From assembly GCF_028453695.1 (NCBI RefSeq), contig NC_135780.1, positions 9,793,172-9,857,171 on the forward strand: a stretch of DNA of 64,000 nt, read 5' to 3'. Below the pieces are notes generated by a model. It saw only the letters and a list, made by a program, of their open reading frames with translations, was not told the DNA's origin and did no database searches. Positions within the stretch are counted from its first letter, which is position 1. Each line of letters opens with the position of its first letter. The DNA is from Augochlora pura (lineage: Eukaryota > Arthropoda > Insecta > Hymenoptera > Halictidae). Shown here in pieces: positions 1 to 11,420 of the stretch. Position numbers and translations under genes: made by a program.

Positions 1-540
1 ACACGGTCACCGTTCTTACGGCGAGGGCAAAGGTCAGGAGCGCGTCTGGTCTCCCCGGTCCGTGGAAAGAATCATAGACAATGATAACCGTTCCGATGGC
101 CGGACATAACGTGCATCCTGTACAATAATACGTTAACCGTTAAGCCGACAGTCCTCTCAATTCCGGGGTCTGTGTGGTCCGCCATTGAGTCTTAACTCTT
201 TGATGCATCGTGCGCATATTCATTCGGTCTCGCTTCGCACAATGCCCATAGTGTCCATACACGGCATTGTCCGCACCGTGCGCCGAGCGTTAAACTCTCC
301 GGCACAGATATATACACGTATATACACAGAGACAAGGGCCCCGAGCCACGTAAAAGAAGCCACCGCTCGCGGCCAAAGAGAAATAAAAGGGACCGACGTA
401 GTAAGTGCTAGTCGCCGTTAGGCGTGCTTGGGCCCCCTTCGTCCACGAATTCTTCGGACACGAACGTCTTCTTCTCGCGAAATTAGGCGCGACGGAATCG
501 AAGCATCTCACGAGCTTCACCTGCAACAACGTTCGACCAC
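1..540. other. CpG-rich island, no gene seen
   Basis: GC-rich, CpG-containing sequence with no recognisable coding domain in any frame. A short TA-rich stretch lies near 305-330. It is the first of the islands that alternate with AT-rich spacers across the window. Confidence 0.5.
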
Positions 541-1060
541 TGTATCATGTAAAATTTGATTTTTCTTAAATCAATATACTTATTAGCTGAAACGTGCATT
601 ATGAAATGAACGACTATATTAAAGCTCAATATATACGTGCGTATGTTGCATGAAACTTTAAATACCTAAGACAAATATCGAGTATATATTGTAGATACTA
701 ATGCAACATAAGTTATTCAAATCAATTGTAAAAAAAATAGAAAGAAAATAGGAACGCACGCTTTCTATAAATAATAAGTTAATCAGAAATTAAAATAAAT
801 TAGGTAAGCAGAAATTAAATAAAATTAAATAGGCAGAAATTAAAATAAAATTAAGTAAACAGAAATTAAATAAAATTAAGTGAAAGGAAATTAAATAAAA
901 TTAAATAAACAGGAATGAAATAAAAATATACCGAATACTTAAACAATTTTAAGAGGTTCGAAACAATGCAACAATATCGGCAAGAAATAGAATTAAATTA
1001 AAAATGGTCTCACGTCTCCTTTAAATAATTTTAAAAGGTCTGCAAACAGGGTCTATTATA
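541..1060. other. AT-rich spacer
   Basis: Strongly AT-rich sequence without coding potential. It contains the 25-bp minisatellite at 784-930; nothing else is distinguishable. Confidence 0.5.
784..930. repeat. AT-rich minisatellite, about 25-bp unit, about 6 copies
   Basis: Successive units begin CAGAAATTAAA and run into ATAAAATTAA, with one- or two-base differences and occasional single-base indels. The last units drift to AGGAAATT and CAGGAATG. Confidence 0.8.
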
Positions 1061-1750
1061 ACAATGTTCCCAAGGGACATAAACGTCGCGACAATTTCTT
1101 TAAATTCGCCCAATGTCCATTCTCAACCTTATTCACTTTGGCGAGTGAACAAAGTTCGCGATCCAGTTGGGCTATATATCAAAGCGAGCACGCGAGCCTA
1201 AAACATGTTACTCGTTTATGTTCGTTACAGCGAAACAGTCTGCACGAAAATGGTCAAACAGAGACCCGGCTGGAACGAAACGGCGAAAGTTGCTAAGACC
1301 GCAAAGGGTTGGAGAGCGTGGATACATCTGTTTTGAAACGTGCTCTCGACCTCTTTAGCATCTCTTTTAACCGACCCCCCTTTTTTTTCCGGTCATCGAA
1401 GGGGCGGTCGGGGTTCAATTCCGTCAGGAAGGTGCAACGCATTTGGATTTTAATAGCGATTCATGGTTTCCGCGGCTTTGTGCCCCGGCTTCTGTGCTAC
1501 ACTTTTACCCATTGTTGCCCGTTTTTGTTGTTGTTCTCCTCCGCTGTACGATGTTGATTTACGGCTGCAATGGTGGTCCGGTGGTCATTGTTTCTCTTTG
1601 TCCACCGAGTTCGGAGAAGCCACCGTCGGACGATTCAATCTTGCATTTGAATTTCGGGCTCGTCTTGGATCTTGTTTCGAGTGCTCGAAGTTTATGTTCG
1701 GATGTTTCAATTCGGCGATGGTTTATTTCGAAATTTCTATGGTGCAATTT
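1061..1750. other. Mixed-composition segment, no gene seen
   Basis: Intermediate GC sequence with a T-rich run near 1381-1390. Overlapping open frames of 60 to 136 codons occur on the plus strand at 1309-1853, but the longest ends inside the minisatellite that follows and none shows a known domain. Confidence 0.4.
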
Positions 1751-1752
1751 TA

Positions 1753-2250
1753 AACTTTTATTTGGAGAATTTAACTTTTATTTGGAGAATTTAACTTTTA
1801 TTTTGGGAATTAAATTTTTACTTTGGGAATTAAATTTTTACTTTGCGAATTAAATTTCTATTTTGTGAATTAAGCTTTTATCTTGTGAATTAAATTTTTA
1901 TTTTGTAAATTTGACTCTTACTTCATAAATTCATTTTTTATTTTATGAATTAAACATTTGTCTTGTGAATTAAATTTTTATTTTGCGAATTCAATTTCTA
2001 TTTTTTGAATTAAGCTTTTAGTTTCTGAATTAAATTTTTAGTTTGTGAATTAAACTTCTATTTTGTGGATTAAACTTCTATTTTCTGAATTAAAAAACTT
2101 TTATTTTGCGAATTAGACTTCTGTTTTATGAATTAAACTTATATTTTCTAAATTCGACTGTTACTTTATAAATATATTTTTCTATTTTGTGTATCAAGCT
2201 TTCATTTAGCTAACCAAACTTGTATTTTATTAATCGTACTTTCATTTCAA
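1753..2250. repeat. 20-bp minisatellite, about 25 degenerate copies
   Basis: The repeating unit is close to ATTTTTATTTTGTGAATTAA, with a strict 20-base period over most of the array. Early copies carry TTTGGAGAATTT and late copies decay into unphased AT-rich sequence. Any open frame here is a by-product of the repeat. Confidence 0.85.
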
Positions 2251-2259
2251 AAATATCAT

Positions 2260-2900
2260 CCCCAATTATTTATACCACTCCATAGTTCTCCAAAACGATA
2301 CTACACGTATACCTTTTCGGAGTACCTTCTGTCCAAGACACGTTCGCGTCACTTCGCATCTCCAGCAGGACAGAAAATATTATTCCACGTACCTCTCTTC
2401 TCTTCTTCAAACGCTCGCGTCTCCCAGACTTCCGTTTGCTCGTTCCGATGATCCCGCTTGTTACATTCTTACACACTTCAGTATCTTCGACGAACTTCTT
2501 TCCTCCGTTGTACACGCTCGACGGCGGAACAGAGATGTTTATATAGTCCGGTGCAGGACATCGAGTTTCCTTTCATCGTTCTCCCTCGCCCCGCCACGAC
2601 CCCTCGCCCCCGTACACGCCGAGGGTGGGACGCTGTTATCCTAATGGCGTCAAGAGGTACGAGCAACAACAATGACCGGTAGCTCGACGATTCTTCTCCG
2701 AGACCGTTGGAATTATGTGGCTTTGACGTCGATGGCCGTGGACAAGCTGTTTCAGAGGACCTGGACAGAAATCTATACTGTGAAACGAAATTGGAAAACT
2801 AAACAAATCCGCGCCGAGTTCTCTTCACTTTTATGTACGATCCGAGAAAGCTTCATTTCTTTTATTCGCGTCAAGGTTATGTATAACCGAGAATCGGTGT
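2260..2900. other. GC-rich island, no gene seen
   Basis: Moderately GC-rich sequence with short open frames on both strands. None exceeds about 80 codons and none resembles a known protein. Confidence 0.4.
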
Positions 2901-3470
2901 AACCAAGAAACAATTAACATGAGAAATTAAAAATTTGATATTTAACATTGTTCTCGTTAATTGTTTATCGGCGTGGAAATATTCTGGCTCTCGGTTTTTG
3001 AAATTCAAAGTTTTATTAAAATCGGCGCAATACACTTGAAAATGTTCCCTTCAATTATTCCTAATGTATATAATTATTATTACGTATATTATTGTATACG
3101 TTTATCGGCGTGAAAATGTTCTGGTTCTGGATTTTAAAATTTAGTATTCCCTTTAATTATTGCTAGAAAATATTCCACGTTATCTCTCTGACACAATGTA
3201 TATTAACAAATATGTATATTATTGTACATTATATACAATATTATATTAATTACTATGTATTAATTACTATGAATATTATAGCTTTGTCCAGTGTCCTCTT
3301 GTTTCGTCAGTCGAACTATAAACACCTATCGATGCTTCTACAATCTACAGACTATATTCTAAACTATATCAAATATATTAATTGGAACTAAAAACACAAT
3401 ACCGTTGAATAATACGATCTAATGAACTTGCAATTAATCGCGTCTCGACTATAAAATTTCGAGAGCACGT
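2901..3470. other. AT-rich spacer
   Basis: AT-rich sequence with loosely repeated phrases. Two versions of a TTTATCGGCGTG(G/A)AAAT(A/G)TTCTGG motif occur near 2963 and 3101, and TA-rich simple sequence lies near 3180-3280. No gene is seen. Confidence 0.4.
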
Positions 3471-4190
3471 CGTGGAAGCGTCGCACAGTATGCGAAAAAG
3501 AGAATCGATTTTTGGACCTGCTGAACGCGGCCCCTCGACGGCAGGAAGGAGGCTTATCGCGATAGTTATCGAGGATTTCCTAAATTGAGTTTTCCAAGTC
3601 GTTTAACAATCTCAATATCAACTCGACTCCGTGTACGACTCCGTACGAGCCTGCTGTGAAGAGGGGCGCAAGAAGTAGCGTTCGTAGACGGTACCTAGGG
3701 GGGGATGAAAGGAGGACAAGGGAGGAGGGGAGAAGAACGTGAGTAGAGTCTTGTGGCCGTGGCCCAGCAGGGGGATGCTGTCTCAATACCGGCACCAGGC
3801 TGTCTGCCGGTGCAGCCTCGAAAAACCAGCCGGACCCCGTCGCGGGGCGCGTTCCCGTGTCCGTGGACACATCGACGATGCACACCGGTGTCCGGGGGCC
3901 CTCGATAGACACAGGAAAGGAAGACGCGCCTACCTCCACGGGCGTGGACGCACCGTTGCGCCGCTCTGCCCGGTGTAAAAATAGAAAAGCCAACCCGGGA
4001 ACCCGTCCAACTGCATATTACTTCGGACATCGGAATGCACGGTCCTGTGACCGGCAGACACGCAGGAACGCACGTGTGTCTCTTACGCCCTCTTCTTCTT
4101 GTCCTACACGGGGCCTCTTCCTACCGCGGGCATACCTCTCTCCGAGGTGGACACTCGACGAGCGGGGGATGCGAGGTTAGGGTGTGATAA
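3471..4190. other. CpG-rich island, no gene seen
   Basis: GC-rich sequence with overlapping open frames of 60 to 137 codons on both strands. Overlap on both strands is expected by chance where stop codons are rare. There is no recognisable domain. Confidence 0.45.
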
Positions 4191-4325
4191 TAATTAGGAA
4201 GGGTGGCCTGCTGTTTGTTCGGACAACGGGGCAGACGGTGCTTCAGAATTTTTAGTAGTTTGTTTTTGGAATCTAGCAGTTGGTTTTTATTATAATTTGC
4301 TGTGGCTGTGAAACATATTTGAACC

Positions 4326-4550
4326 CCTTGCCCTAACATTTTCTTCGTTGCTACGACGATCAGTAGTTTTTCAATTGTAATCATTTCTAGGAAGAAAAAC
4401 ATGGTTTATATGATTTATTTATCGTGTGTCTACGATTACCTAAATTATTTAAATAGTAAGCACAGGAAATCAGGATTTTATTCAGATTTAACAGAACGGA
4501 ATAGCGTTCATATTTAACAGGTTGTTACTGGAAGTCTTATTCAAAAGACT
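4326..4550 (+). mobile_element. Family C element, left part (piggyBac-type MITE remnant)
   Basis: It starts CCCCTTGCCCTAACATTTTC after TTGAA. It aligns over about 200 bases with the copy at 57197-57433: shared phrases include TTTTATTC-A-TTT, the AACAGAA(C)GGAATA block, CATATTTAA and TTGTTACTGGAA. The right terminus with its GAGTC palindrome is not present, so this copy is truncated. No coding capacity. Confidence 0.65.
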
Positions 4551-4668
4551 AACCTGCAGTCTTATTTTTTGAAGTTACTTAATAACAATCTGCAACAATT
4601 AATATAATATAAAGACTGCAATAATTACAGCCTCAGTTGCAGATTACACCTTAACATGTTCATCGCCG

Positions 4669-4872
4669 TCAATCAGCCACTGAAATCTCCACACAGTTAA
4701 AGCAATTTAATTAATTAAATTGAAACTATGAAGTTACTATTTATCATACGGAATATGGCAGTAGAACTCCTTATTCGAAACATTCTACTCGCACTCAGTT
4801 ATTCAAACATACTGCCATACAAATGAATTTTAAAAATTGGTAAAAAATTGACTGTCATCCATATTTAACTGA
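4669..4872 (+). repeat. Dispersed repeat D, copy 1
   Basis: About 200 bases match 57882-58080. Shared stretches run from CAATCA, CACTGAAATCTCC and GTTAAA, through GAACTC..ATTCGAAACATTCTA and TTATTCAAA, to TGTCA(T)CCATATTT. Copy 1 also has the arms TATGGCAGTA (4754-4763) and TACTGCCATA (4810-4819), a perfect 10-bp inverted repeat that copy 2 lacks. Confidence 0.65.
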
Positions 4873-4879
4873 CGCGGCG

Positions 4880-6030
4880 CTGAACGCGTTAAAAATAAAT
4901 GGCGGCACCGGAAAAATTCATCCGAAAAACCCCGCCTGGTCCACGATTTCTAAACGATTCAAAATGAAGCCGAGGAACCTACTCGACGGGTGCCACGCGA
5001 AGAGCCCCCCCCTATGGCAAATGAAGCTTTAATGAAAATGGAGTAGGACGGCTTTCTGGCAAACGTTCACCTCGAGAAGGCAGGTCCCGTGTCCAAGACA
5101 AAATAATTAATTTCTCTCCGTTCCCGGTGGCGGTCGCGTTTCGCCGCCATTGTTACCGGTGACCCGTTAATCCCCTCGAAACCGTCCTAGATGGATCGTT
5201 TCGCCTGGCGCAACGATTCACGGTCGGCCCGCCGCCAAGTGGACCGTTGCAGGACCCGAGAACATCGCCGGGACCGTCTAGAGAGGCGTCGAGAGGATGT
5301 ATCCACGTTGTAACAATCTGTATATGAATACTCGGACGAATTTTTTTGCGGCCGATACATGATACTTTCTCGAATCACGGCGAGGGGCCGTGAAGAGAGA
5401 AATAGAGAGAGAGAGAGATGGAGAGAAAGAGAGAGATAGAGAAAAAGAGATAGAGAAAAAGAGAGAGAAAGAAAAATAGATAGGTAGATGGAGAGAGAGA
5501 GAGAGGGGAGGGGGGAGAGGGAGAGATTCGGGGCCAGTGGACCATGGGAAGGCTGACGGCGGTAGCTGCGGCGGAAAAGAAAAAGGACGGGGGCCCCGGC
5601 GCGTTGGCCTCTGCTCTCCTTTTGAAACTGATCGGAACGGAAAAGGAGCGGATCCGAGGGGTTGCACGCCGCGTTACCAGACTCGAGGAAGAAGAAGGGG
5701 TTGCCGCGTTACCCTTCCTACGATCAAAGCCAGATAACATCTACGCGGCTTGATACATTGTACCGGCTCATCGTTCGCATCGGCTACACAACCAGCATCT
5801 TCGCCGCGGTCCTCTGTTTACCGATGAAACTGGTCCGCGAGCGTATTAAATTCCTTACCCGGCCTTAGCACGAAGAGGAAAAAAAATACACTGTGGCGCC
5901 TTTTGTGCACGCGAATCGCAGAACGGCGACGCCTTTGTTCTGACCACCGTGAGAATTCGGACACTCGGCCGACCCGTGTTAATAACGGTCGCTAATTCCG
6001 CGCCTATGTTCGCACGCGAAGGCATTTATT
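4880..6030. other. CpG-rich island with purine tract
   Basis: GC-rich, CpG-rich sequence without recognisable genes. It holds GCCGCCATTGTTACC at 5145-5159, where a Pho/YY1-type core overlaps a Sox-type CCATTGT, and the purine tract at 5395-5526. Long minus-strand frames here are translations of the GA tract. Confidence 0.5.
5395..5526. repeat. Imperfect (GA)n / GAGAAA purine tract
   Basis: Almost uninterrupted purines on the plus strand, made of GAGAGA, GAGAAAA and GATAGA phrases with a few T interruptions, ending in GGGGAGGGGGGAGAGG. GAGAG cores are the classic recognition element of insect GAGA-type factors. Confidence 0.9.
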
Positions 6031-6517
6031 AAATAGCTACTCCGTAAATACGATTTATACTTTCATCTCTAAGAAGAAATAATTTATACTTTCATTTCTC
6101 GGAGCAGAATCTTCGATTACGGATTTACAGTGCTATGTAATTTTTAGGAACGTGGGAGAGTATCTTGTTCAATGTTATTATTATCTTTCGAGTTTACGAG
6201 ATGTCTCGCAGTGTGCGAAAATAAGTAAGTATTAATATTTATACCTTGGAGCATTTAAATTATTTCGTAATAATCAGAGAACATTAAAAAATTTGAAGGA
6301 CGTACACGTAGTGTTTTCAACTGAAATTATTAAAGAGAGAAAATGTCTTGTCGTTCAAAATTGTCTGAGATAATTTTTATTTTACATAAAAATCCACCGT
6401 CTATTCATTATTATAAATTCATTGGATTGAAAACACTATTAATATGTCTGACAGTTAAGACATGACAAAAAAACGTCGTACAGTATGAAATTCATATAAT
6501 ATAGTAGAATATTCATA
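6031..6517. other. AT-rich spacer up to assembly gap
   Basis: AT-rich sequence. A short duplication of AATTTATACTTTCAT(T/C)TC occurs near 6051-6100. No gene or structured element was recognised before the gap. Confidence 0.4.
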
Positions 6518-6617
6518 NNNNNNNNNNNNNNNNNNNNNNNNNNNNNNNNNNNNNNNNNNNNNNNNNNNNNNNNNNNNNNNNNNNNNNNNNNNNNNNNNNN
6601 NNNNNNNNNNNNNNNNN
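6518..6617. other. Assembly gap of 100 N
   Basis: Exactly 100 consecutive N, the usual placeholder for a gap of unknown size. Real distance across it is unknown. Both flanks are AT-rich. Confidence 0.98.
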
Positions 6618-7120
6618 CAAAATCTTTTTTCCTGGATCAGAAAGTTAATTGAACCACAGACAATTAATATTCATCGAAAGAGGAACGCAGGCAAGAACAT
6701 AGGAGGCATTTTTATCCGGTTCGGTGATAGCACCGGCTCCGTGGAAATTGGTAGGACTAAAAGGGACTCAGGGCCGTGTGTCGGGGGTGGAGCCGCTCCC
6801 GACGGGGTGCCAGGAATTTTTAAGATGGCCTTCGTTACGTTTCCTTTGCCATGGGCGGAAAGCGTTTTCGAGAGGGGATCAGAGGGAGGCTGTCTTGGCC
6901 AGACAGACTGGCACCAGCAACTGCATAGGCGTAGACCATTCAACTTGTTCACCCTGAGCATCCTTTCAAACCTTTCTCCCATTCTCGCTGCGCAACAAAG
7001 TGGAAACGCTGATTCTTTTTTAATTCCTGTCCCATCGCCGTCCTCTATTTAAGGATGCCAGATAATCGTCCGAACAAACCGCGCGAAAATAACGGAGCCG
7101 GGCGAGATACTTCGTGGAAT
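6618..7120. other. GC-rich island after gap, no gene seen
   Basis: Moderately GC-rich sequence with open frames of about 75 to 103 codons on both strands at 6671-7052. They overlap each other, lack known domains and are not supported as exons. Confidence 0.4.
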
Positions 7121-7800
7121 AATTTTGGAACATTCTGTACGAGAATAAATTAAACAATGATCTCACGTTGAATCTGTTTCAGGCGGACATTAATACCGGA
7201 ATTAATTTAAAAAGTTTCGTGTATTGAGTGAATTGAATTTTTAAGTGATTTCTTTTTATGTTTGAGTAAATTTTTAATTGAATAAAAATATTTGACGATG
7301 ATGGAGTATTGTTTGAAGAAGTACTATGATTCATGTGCCAAGCATATAGTTAATGTTCAATTAATCTTTTGCCTATTAAGTTGATGTCATACTACTCGGA
7401 ATTAATTTTTGTTTAATAAACAGTAATACACAATATACAAGATTAAGGAGAAACAAAGTTTATCAATTCTTTTTTACAGCTAAAACATATGTAACACAAG
7501 AATATGTTTTAATTTGCTGTAAAAATAAAAGAAATTAACTTCGGTAGCTGAGAGTAGATATACGACCGCAAAGGGTTAAAGCAACGATTAGCTTCATTTT
7601 AACGCTTGCTCATCTGTGCATTGTACTCTAACCATACCCATCGATACGATCTATAACCACGACGATCCTTAACGACCCAACCCTTTGAGTCAGTGAACGA
7701 CCTAACACATCAATAAACTAACAATAGCTGAAGAATAGCAACATCGATGTTTATTATATTTCTTCACAATCGCGAAAACAAGGAACAATCGTGCACAAGG
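7121..7800. other. AT-rich spacer with a foldback and a lone TTAA terminus
   Basis: AT-rich sequence. It contains the imperfect hairpin at 7466-7537 and a lone GCAAAGGG-TTAA terminus at 7566-7577. That terminus resembles a piggyBac-type end, but no partner was found upstream. Confidence 0.45.
7466..7537. repeat. Imperfect inverted repeat (hairpin), about 24-bp arms
   Basis: The left arm, ending TTTTTACAGC-TAAAACATAT, pairs with ATATGTTTTA-ATTTGCTGTAAA on the right, with a 4-base bulge and a central stretch of about 12 bases. Pairing may extend through TCTTTT / AAAAGA. It may be a small foldback element. Confidence 0.7.
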
Positions 7801-8613
7801 AACTAAAATCAGTCGAAGAGAAACTTTGTGACACCTGCTGAAAATATCTTCCTCCCTCTTTCTGCTAGGTTAAACGAAACGCAACAGGATCCCTCGAAAA
7901 AGGGGTATTCCCGTCGCATAGGTGTATTCCGAACCGTTTATCGATTAAGCCGACGAAGACACGGAATCGAAACGTGCGGGCACACCCATGGAACACATCC
8001 GCGTCGACAATGGGTTCACACACAGGGGGCAGTGGCGCAACTCGCGTAATGTAATTATGGTACACGAAGCGCGGAAGGTAGTCACCGCCATAATGGGCAA
8101 TTGTCCCTGGCGAACGGTGCCACAATGGCGGATTTCATTGCCGTTAACAACTGACTGTCCAAATACATCGTGCAGCCCGCGCTGGGACAATGAACGACCG
8201 CTGTCCGGATCAGGTTCTCTTTATAGCTCGGACGTTGTTTATCAGCAGCACCTGGAAGAACGTCCACTCTCCGAACTCTCGCTCTCCCCCCCCCCTCTCC
8301 TCTCTCTCTCTCTCTTTTCCTCTTTCCCCAGATTTCTACCGTGCTACGGATCTCTCCCTTTCACAGATTTCTCTCGTTCCACAGATTTCTCTTTTCAAAG
8401 ATTCCTCTCCTTCTCTTTCTTTCTTCTTTTTCTTCTCTTTTCATATTTTCTTCTCTGTCTATTTCTCTCTTTCGCTCTCTGTCTCTCTCTTTTTCTCTTA
8501 TCTCTCTCTTTTCATATTTTTCTTCTCTCTCTTTCCATATTTTCTTCTCTTTCTATTCTTCTCTCTTACTCTCTCTCTCACTCTTACTCTCCCACTCTCG
8601 CTCTCTCTCATTC

Positions 8614-8657
<44 letters not shown>

Positions 8658-9070
8658 TCTTACTCACTCACTCCGTCACTCTCTTTCTTTCTCTATTAGT
8701 CTTTTCACGATCTTCTTCTCTTCCCTCTCCCCTCGGTTCCAGTTTTTTTTCTCTTCTTAACGCAGCAACCCTCTCGTGTCTTCGCTGGCCAGAAACAACC
8801 CCCCGAACAAGCCCTCAGATTTGTACGAGGATTATGTTGACCTTCTGCGCTCGGATCTATTGGCACCGACAGGGGACGACAGGTTCTGGAGTGGGATGGC
8901 GGCCCTGGGACTTTGGGAATTCGACCGACTCCGTGGCGCGGCGTCGTGCGCGTACCATGATACCTGATGCTATCTTCCTGGATTTTATATCAATGTCGCC
9001 TATAGAGATCCAGTCGAGATTTCCTTCTTTTCTTCCGGGAAACTTTCGGTGATACAGAACTTGATCCTCC
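7801..9070. other. GC-rich island with long CT tract
   Basis: Two ACAATGG motifs (8007, 8122) lie left of the pyrimidine tract at 8278-8760. The frame of 354 codons that spans this segment is mostly a Ser/Leu/Phe translation of CT repeats and is not a credible protein. Confidence 0.5.
8278..8760. repeat. Long imperfect (CT)n pyrimidine tract
   Basis: About 480 bases of nearly pure pyrimidine on the plus strand: CTCT, TTTTCTCT and TCTTTCT phrases, with an uninterrupted (CT)n of about 17 units near 8617-8651. Confidence 0.9.
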
Positions 9071-9840
9071 GGCCGTGCAACTATCTTTGAATTTCAGGCT
9101 AGGGGTTGGTGGAAGAACAGCGCAGGGTGGATTCGTCTCTTAAGCTTCGGTTACTGCAGCTGAGGGATTATGATCGTAATATTGTAGACTATTTTTTTTA
9201 TATCGTTTAGACATTTATTTGAAGCGGAACGTTTATTTGTTGAGTAGCTTGTATTGTTTAAAATGTATGGAGATGGTGTTCAAATAGATTGATATAATGT
9301 GTCAATTTATAGATTGTGTAAGGAGATTATTTTAATCTTCGGGCATCCTTCGGTTCATGTAACAATTCCGTGTCTTGTTAATTTATTTAAGGCTCTATAG
9401 ATTGCAGTTTAAATAAATATACGATGTCCGTCTTCATTGAACAAATTTTTAATTCAATATACAAACTATAAATACGACCTTAATAATATATAGAAATAAA
9501 GAAACCAATAAATTTATGACATAAGAAGAAAAAGAGACTTTATCAGACGATAAAGGTTATCGACCTCGTTTATTAACCTAAAAGAACAAATGGTTACACT
9601 GGTTCACCCACTCTGTGTACAAATCTCTAAAATATATTTTTCAAGACGTAAATAAAAGTAAGATTTTCCATAGTTCCAAATTACATGAGCCCTTAAAATC
9701 CCTATCTTCCAGTACCACTAACACAGAACCCATTACCCTGAAAAATTAAACAATCCAACGGGTGATCCCCGGATTCTCGCACCTCCTTAGGCTTCAATAT
9801 CTCTCGAAGCTGAAAATAGAAAAGCATACAAGTATCCAGG
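9071..9840. other. AT-rich spacer, nothing recognised
   Basis: AT-rich sequence without tandem arrays, terminal inverted repeats or open frames of note. Confidence 0.4.
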
Positions 9841-9896
9841 GACTATTTACTCAGTCCGTTTCCGCGGCTGGGAAAAATTCGATTCGTGGCCGTTTC

Positions 9897-9907
9897 AAGA
9901 TGGCGGC
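9897..9907 (+). promoter_or_regulatory. Pho/YY1-type motif AAGATGGCGGC
   Basis: The 11 bases match the extended YY1/Pleiohomeotic consensus (AAnATGGCGGC). It lies 0.2 kb from a (GA)n tract, a pairing seen in insect Polycomb response elements. The motif match is direct; the function is inference. Confidence 0.3.
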
Positions 9908-10116
9908 GACGGGGCAACCAGAACGGCGAGGCTGTTAGCCGCTCGGAAGAAATTCATTGCTACCGGATTTCCATGGGTCCATTGTCGGACCCGTCGTGTG
10001 GCACCTCGGTCCACTCGTTCCAGAACTCGTTCGCGCCCCCGGCCCGCGAGTCGACACTTATACTCCCATTAAAAGAATCCCCGTTTATTACGATAGGTCG
10101 TCCAGGAGGGACCCGG

Positions 10117-10120
<4 letters not shown>

Positions 10121-10150
<30 letters not shown>
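10121..10150. repeat. (GA)n microsatellite
   Basis: Uninterrupted GA dinucleotides, about 15 units, inside a GC-rich island. Confidence 0.95.
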
Positions 10151-10151
<1 letters not shown>

Positions 10152-10419
10152 CCCATGCTACGGCGAATTTTAATAGGGCGACGCGACCTGCCTACTCTAC
10201 CTTAGTCACACGCGAGAAACACGCACTAGAGACGGGAGAGAGGAAGACCGGCTCACGGATGACCGATCGGACCAGCTCCGGAGATAAATCGGCGGTCACC
10301 CCAATGCTCGTGTGCCTAGTTTGCGATCTATAAAGCGCGGGAAATGATTTGTGTGCACCGACAGATGTTGGAAGTTGGAAGACAGTGGCGAGCCTCCCTT
10401 ATAGTTGTTCTGTACTCCT

Positions 10420-11000
10420 CTTGATCCATCTCTCTCTACTTCGCTCTCTATTTTTCCCTCTACTTCTCTCTCAATTTTTCCCTCTACTTCTCTCTCAATT
10501 TTTCCCTCTACATCTCTCATTATATTTCTTTCTATTTATCACTCTATTTTTCTCTCTACTTTTCTCATTAATTTTCTCTCTATTTTTCTCATTATTTATC
10601 ACTTTATTTTTCCCTCTACTTTTCTCATTATTTTTTTTTCTATTTATCACTCCATTTTTCTCTCTACTTCTTTCTTTATTTTTCTCTTTACTTTAATCTC
10701 TATTTTTCTCTCTACTTCTCTCTTCATTTTTCTCTCTATTTTTCTCTCTATTTATCAGTCTATTTCTTTATAGTCCTCTCTTTATCTTCCTCTCTATTTA
10801 TCAGTCTATTTATCTCTCCACTTCAATCTCTATTTTTCCCTCTACTCCTCTCTTTATTTCTCTCTTTATTTTTCTCTCTATTTATCAATCTATTTTCCCT
10901 CTACTTCTGTCTTTATTTCTCTCTTTATTTTTCTCTCAATTAATCAGTCTATTTATCTCTCTATTTCTCCCTCTATTCCACTCTTTTTCTCTCTCTCCTC
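10420..11000. repeat. Pyrimidine minisatellite, TTTTCCCTCTACTTCTCTCT type
   Basis: Tandem variants of about 20-24 bases built from TATTTTTCTCTCTA, CTTCTCTC and TTATCA(C/G)TC. Almost all purines are single A residues. Its open frames (Phe/Leu/Ser rich) are repeat translations. Confidence 0.85.
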
Positions 11001-11420
11001 CCCTGTCTCTTACTCTTTTTCCTTATCATTCCTCTCCTATCTTCCTCTGTATCCGTTTCGTTCTTTCTCTTTTTCTCTGCCTCCTGCTCTCTTCCAAGAA
11101 TAAGAGAACTCGTCCGCGGCTCAATCGAGCGTTAAGCATCCTCGCAAATATCGCTGTTTAGCCCTCGCGGAATATTCGGAATAAAGAATAATTTATTCGG
11201 CACAATGGAAACCCGGGGCCCGGAGCTCTGTAAACCGGATGTTCACCGATGTTAATACAGATATTTGCCGATCGGACGATCGAAGAAGAGAGCTGGGTAA
11301 TTCTTTCGGGTATTGTAGGGAATCCCTTCCTTTGATTTTCCGTGAACGTCTGCCGGCTCTATCTTTGTGTTCGCGGCTACTGTGCGCGCGCGCGCGCTTT
11401 TCCAGTTTGTATAGACGCGC

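Larger units (their letters stand above)
9841..11420. other. GC-rich island with Pho-like site, GA tract and CT array
   Basis: Contains AAGATGGCGGC at 9897-9907, a match to the Pho/YY1 consensus, CCATTGT at 9979, (GA)n at 10121-10150, the pyrimidine array at 10420-11000, ACAATGG at 11202, and alternating CG at 11384-11397. No gene is supported. Confidence 0.5.

Noticed and set aside
1411..1432. GGTTCAATTCC, a match to a tRNA B box
   Set aside because: The flanking bases do not form a T stem and no A box or cloverleaf fits upstream.
7988..9052. 354-codon plus-strand open frame
   Set aside because: Most of it is a Ser/Leu/Phe translation of the CT tract; no domain and no plausible start context.
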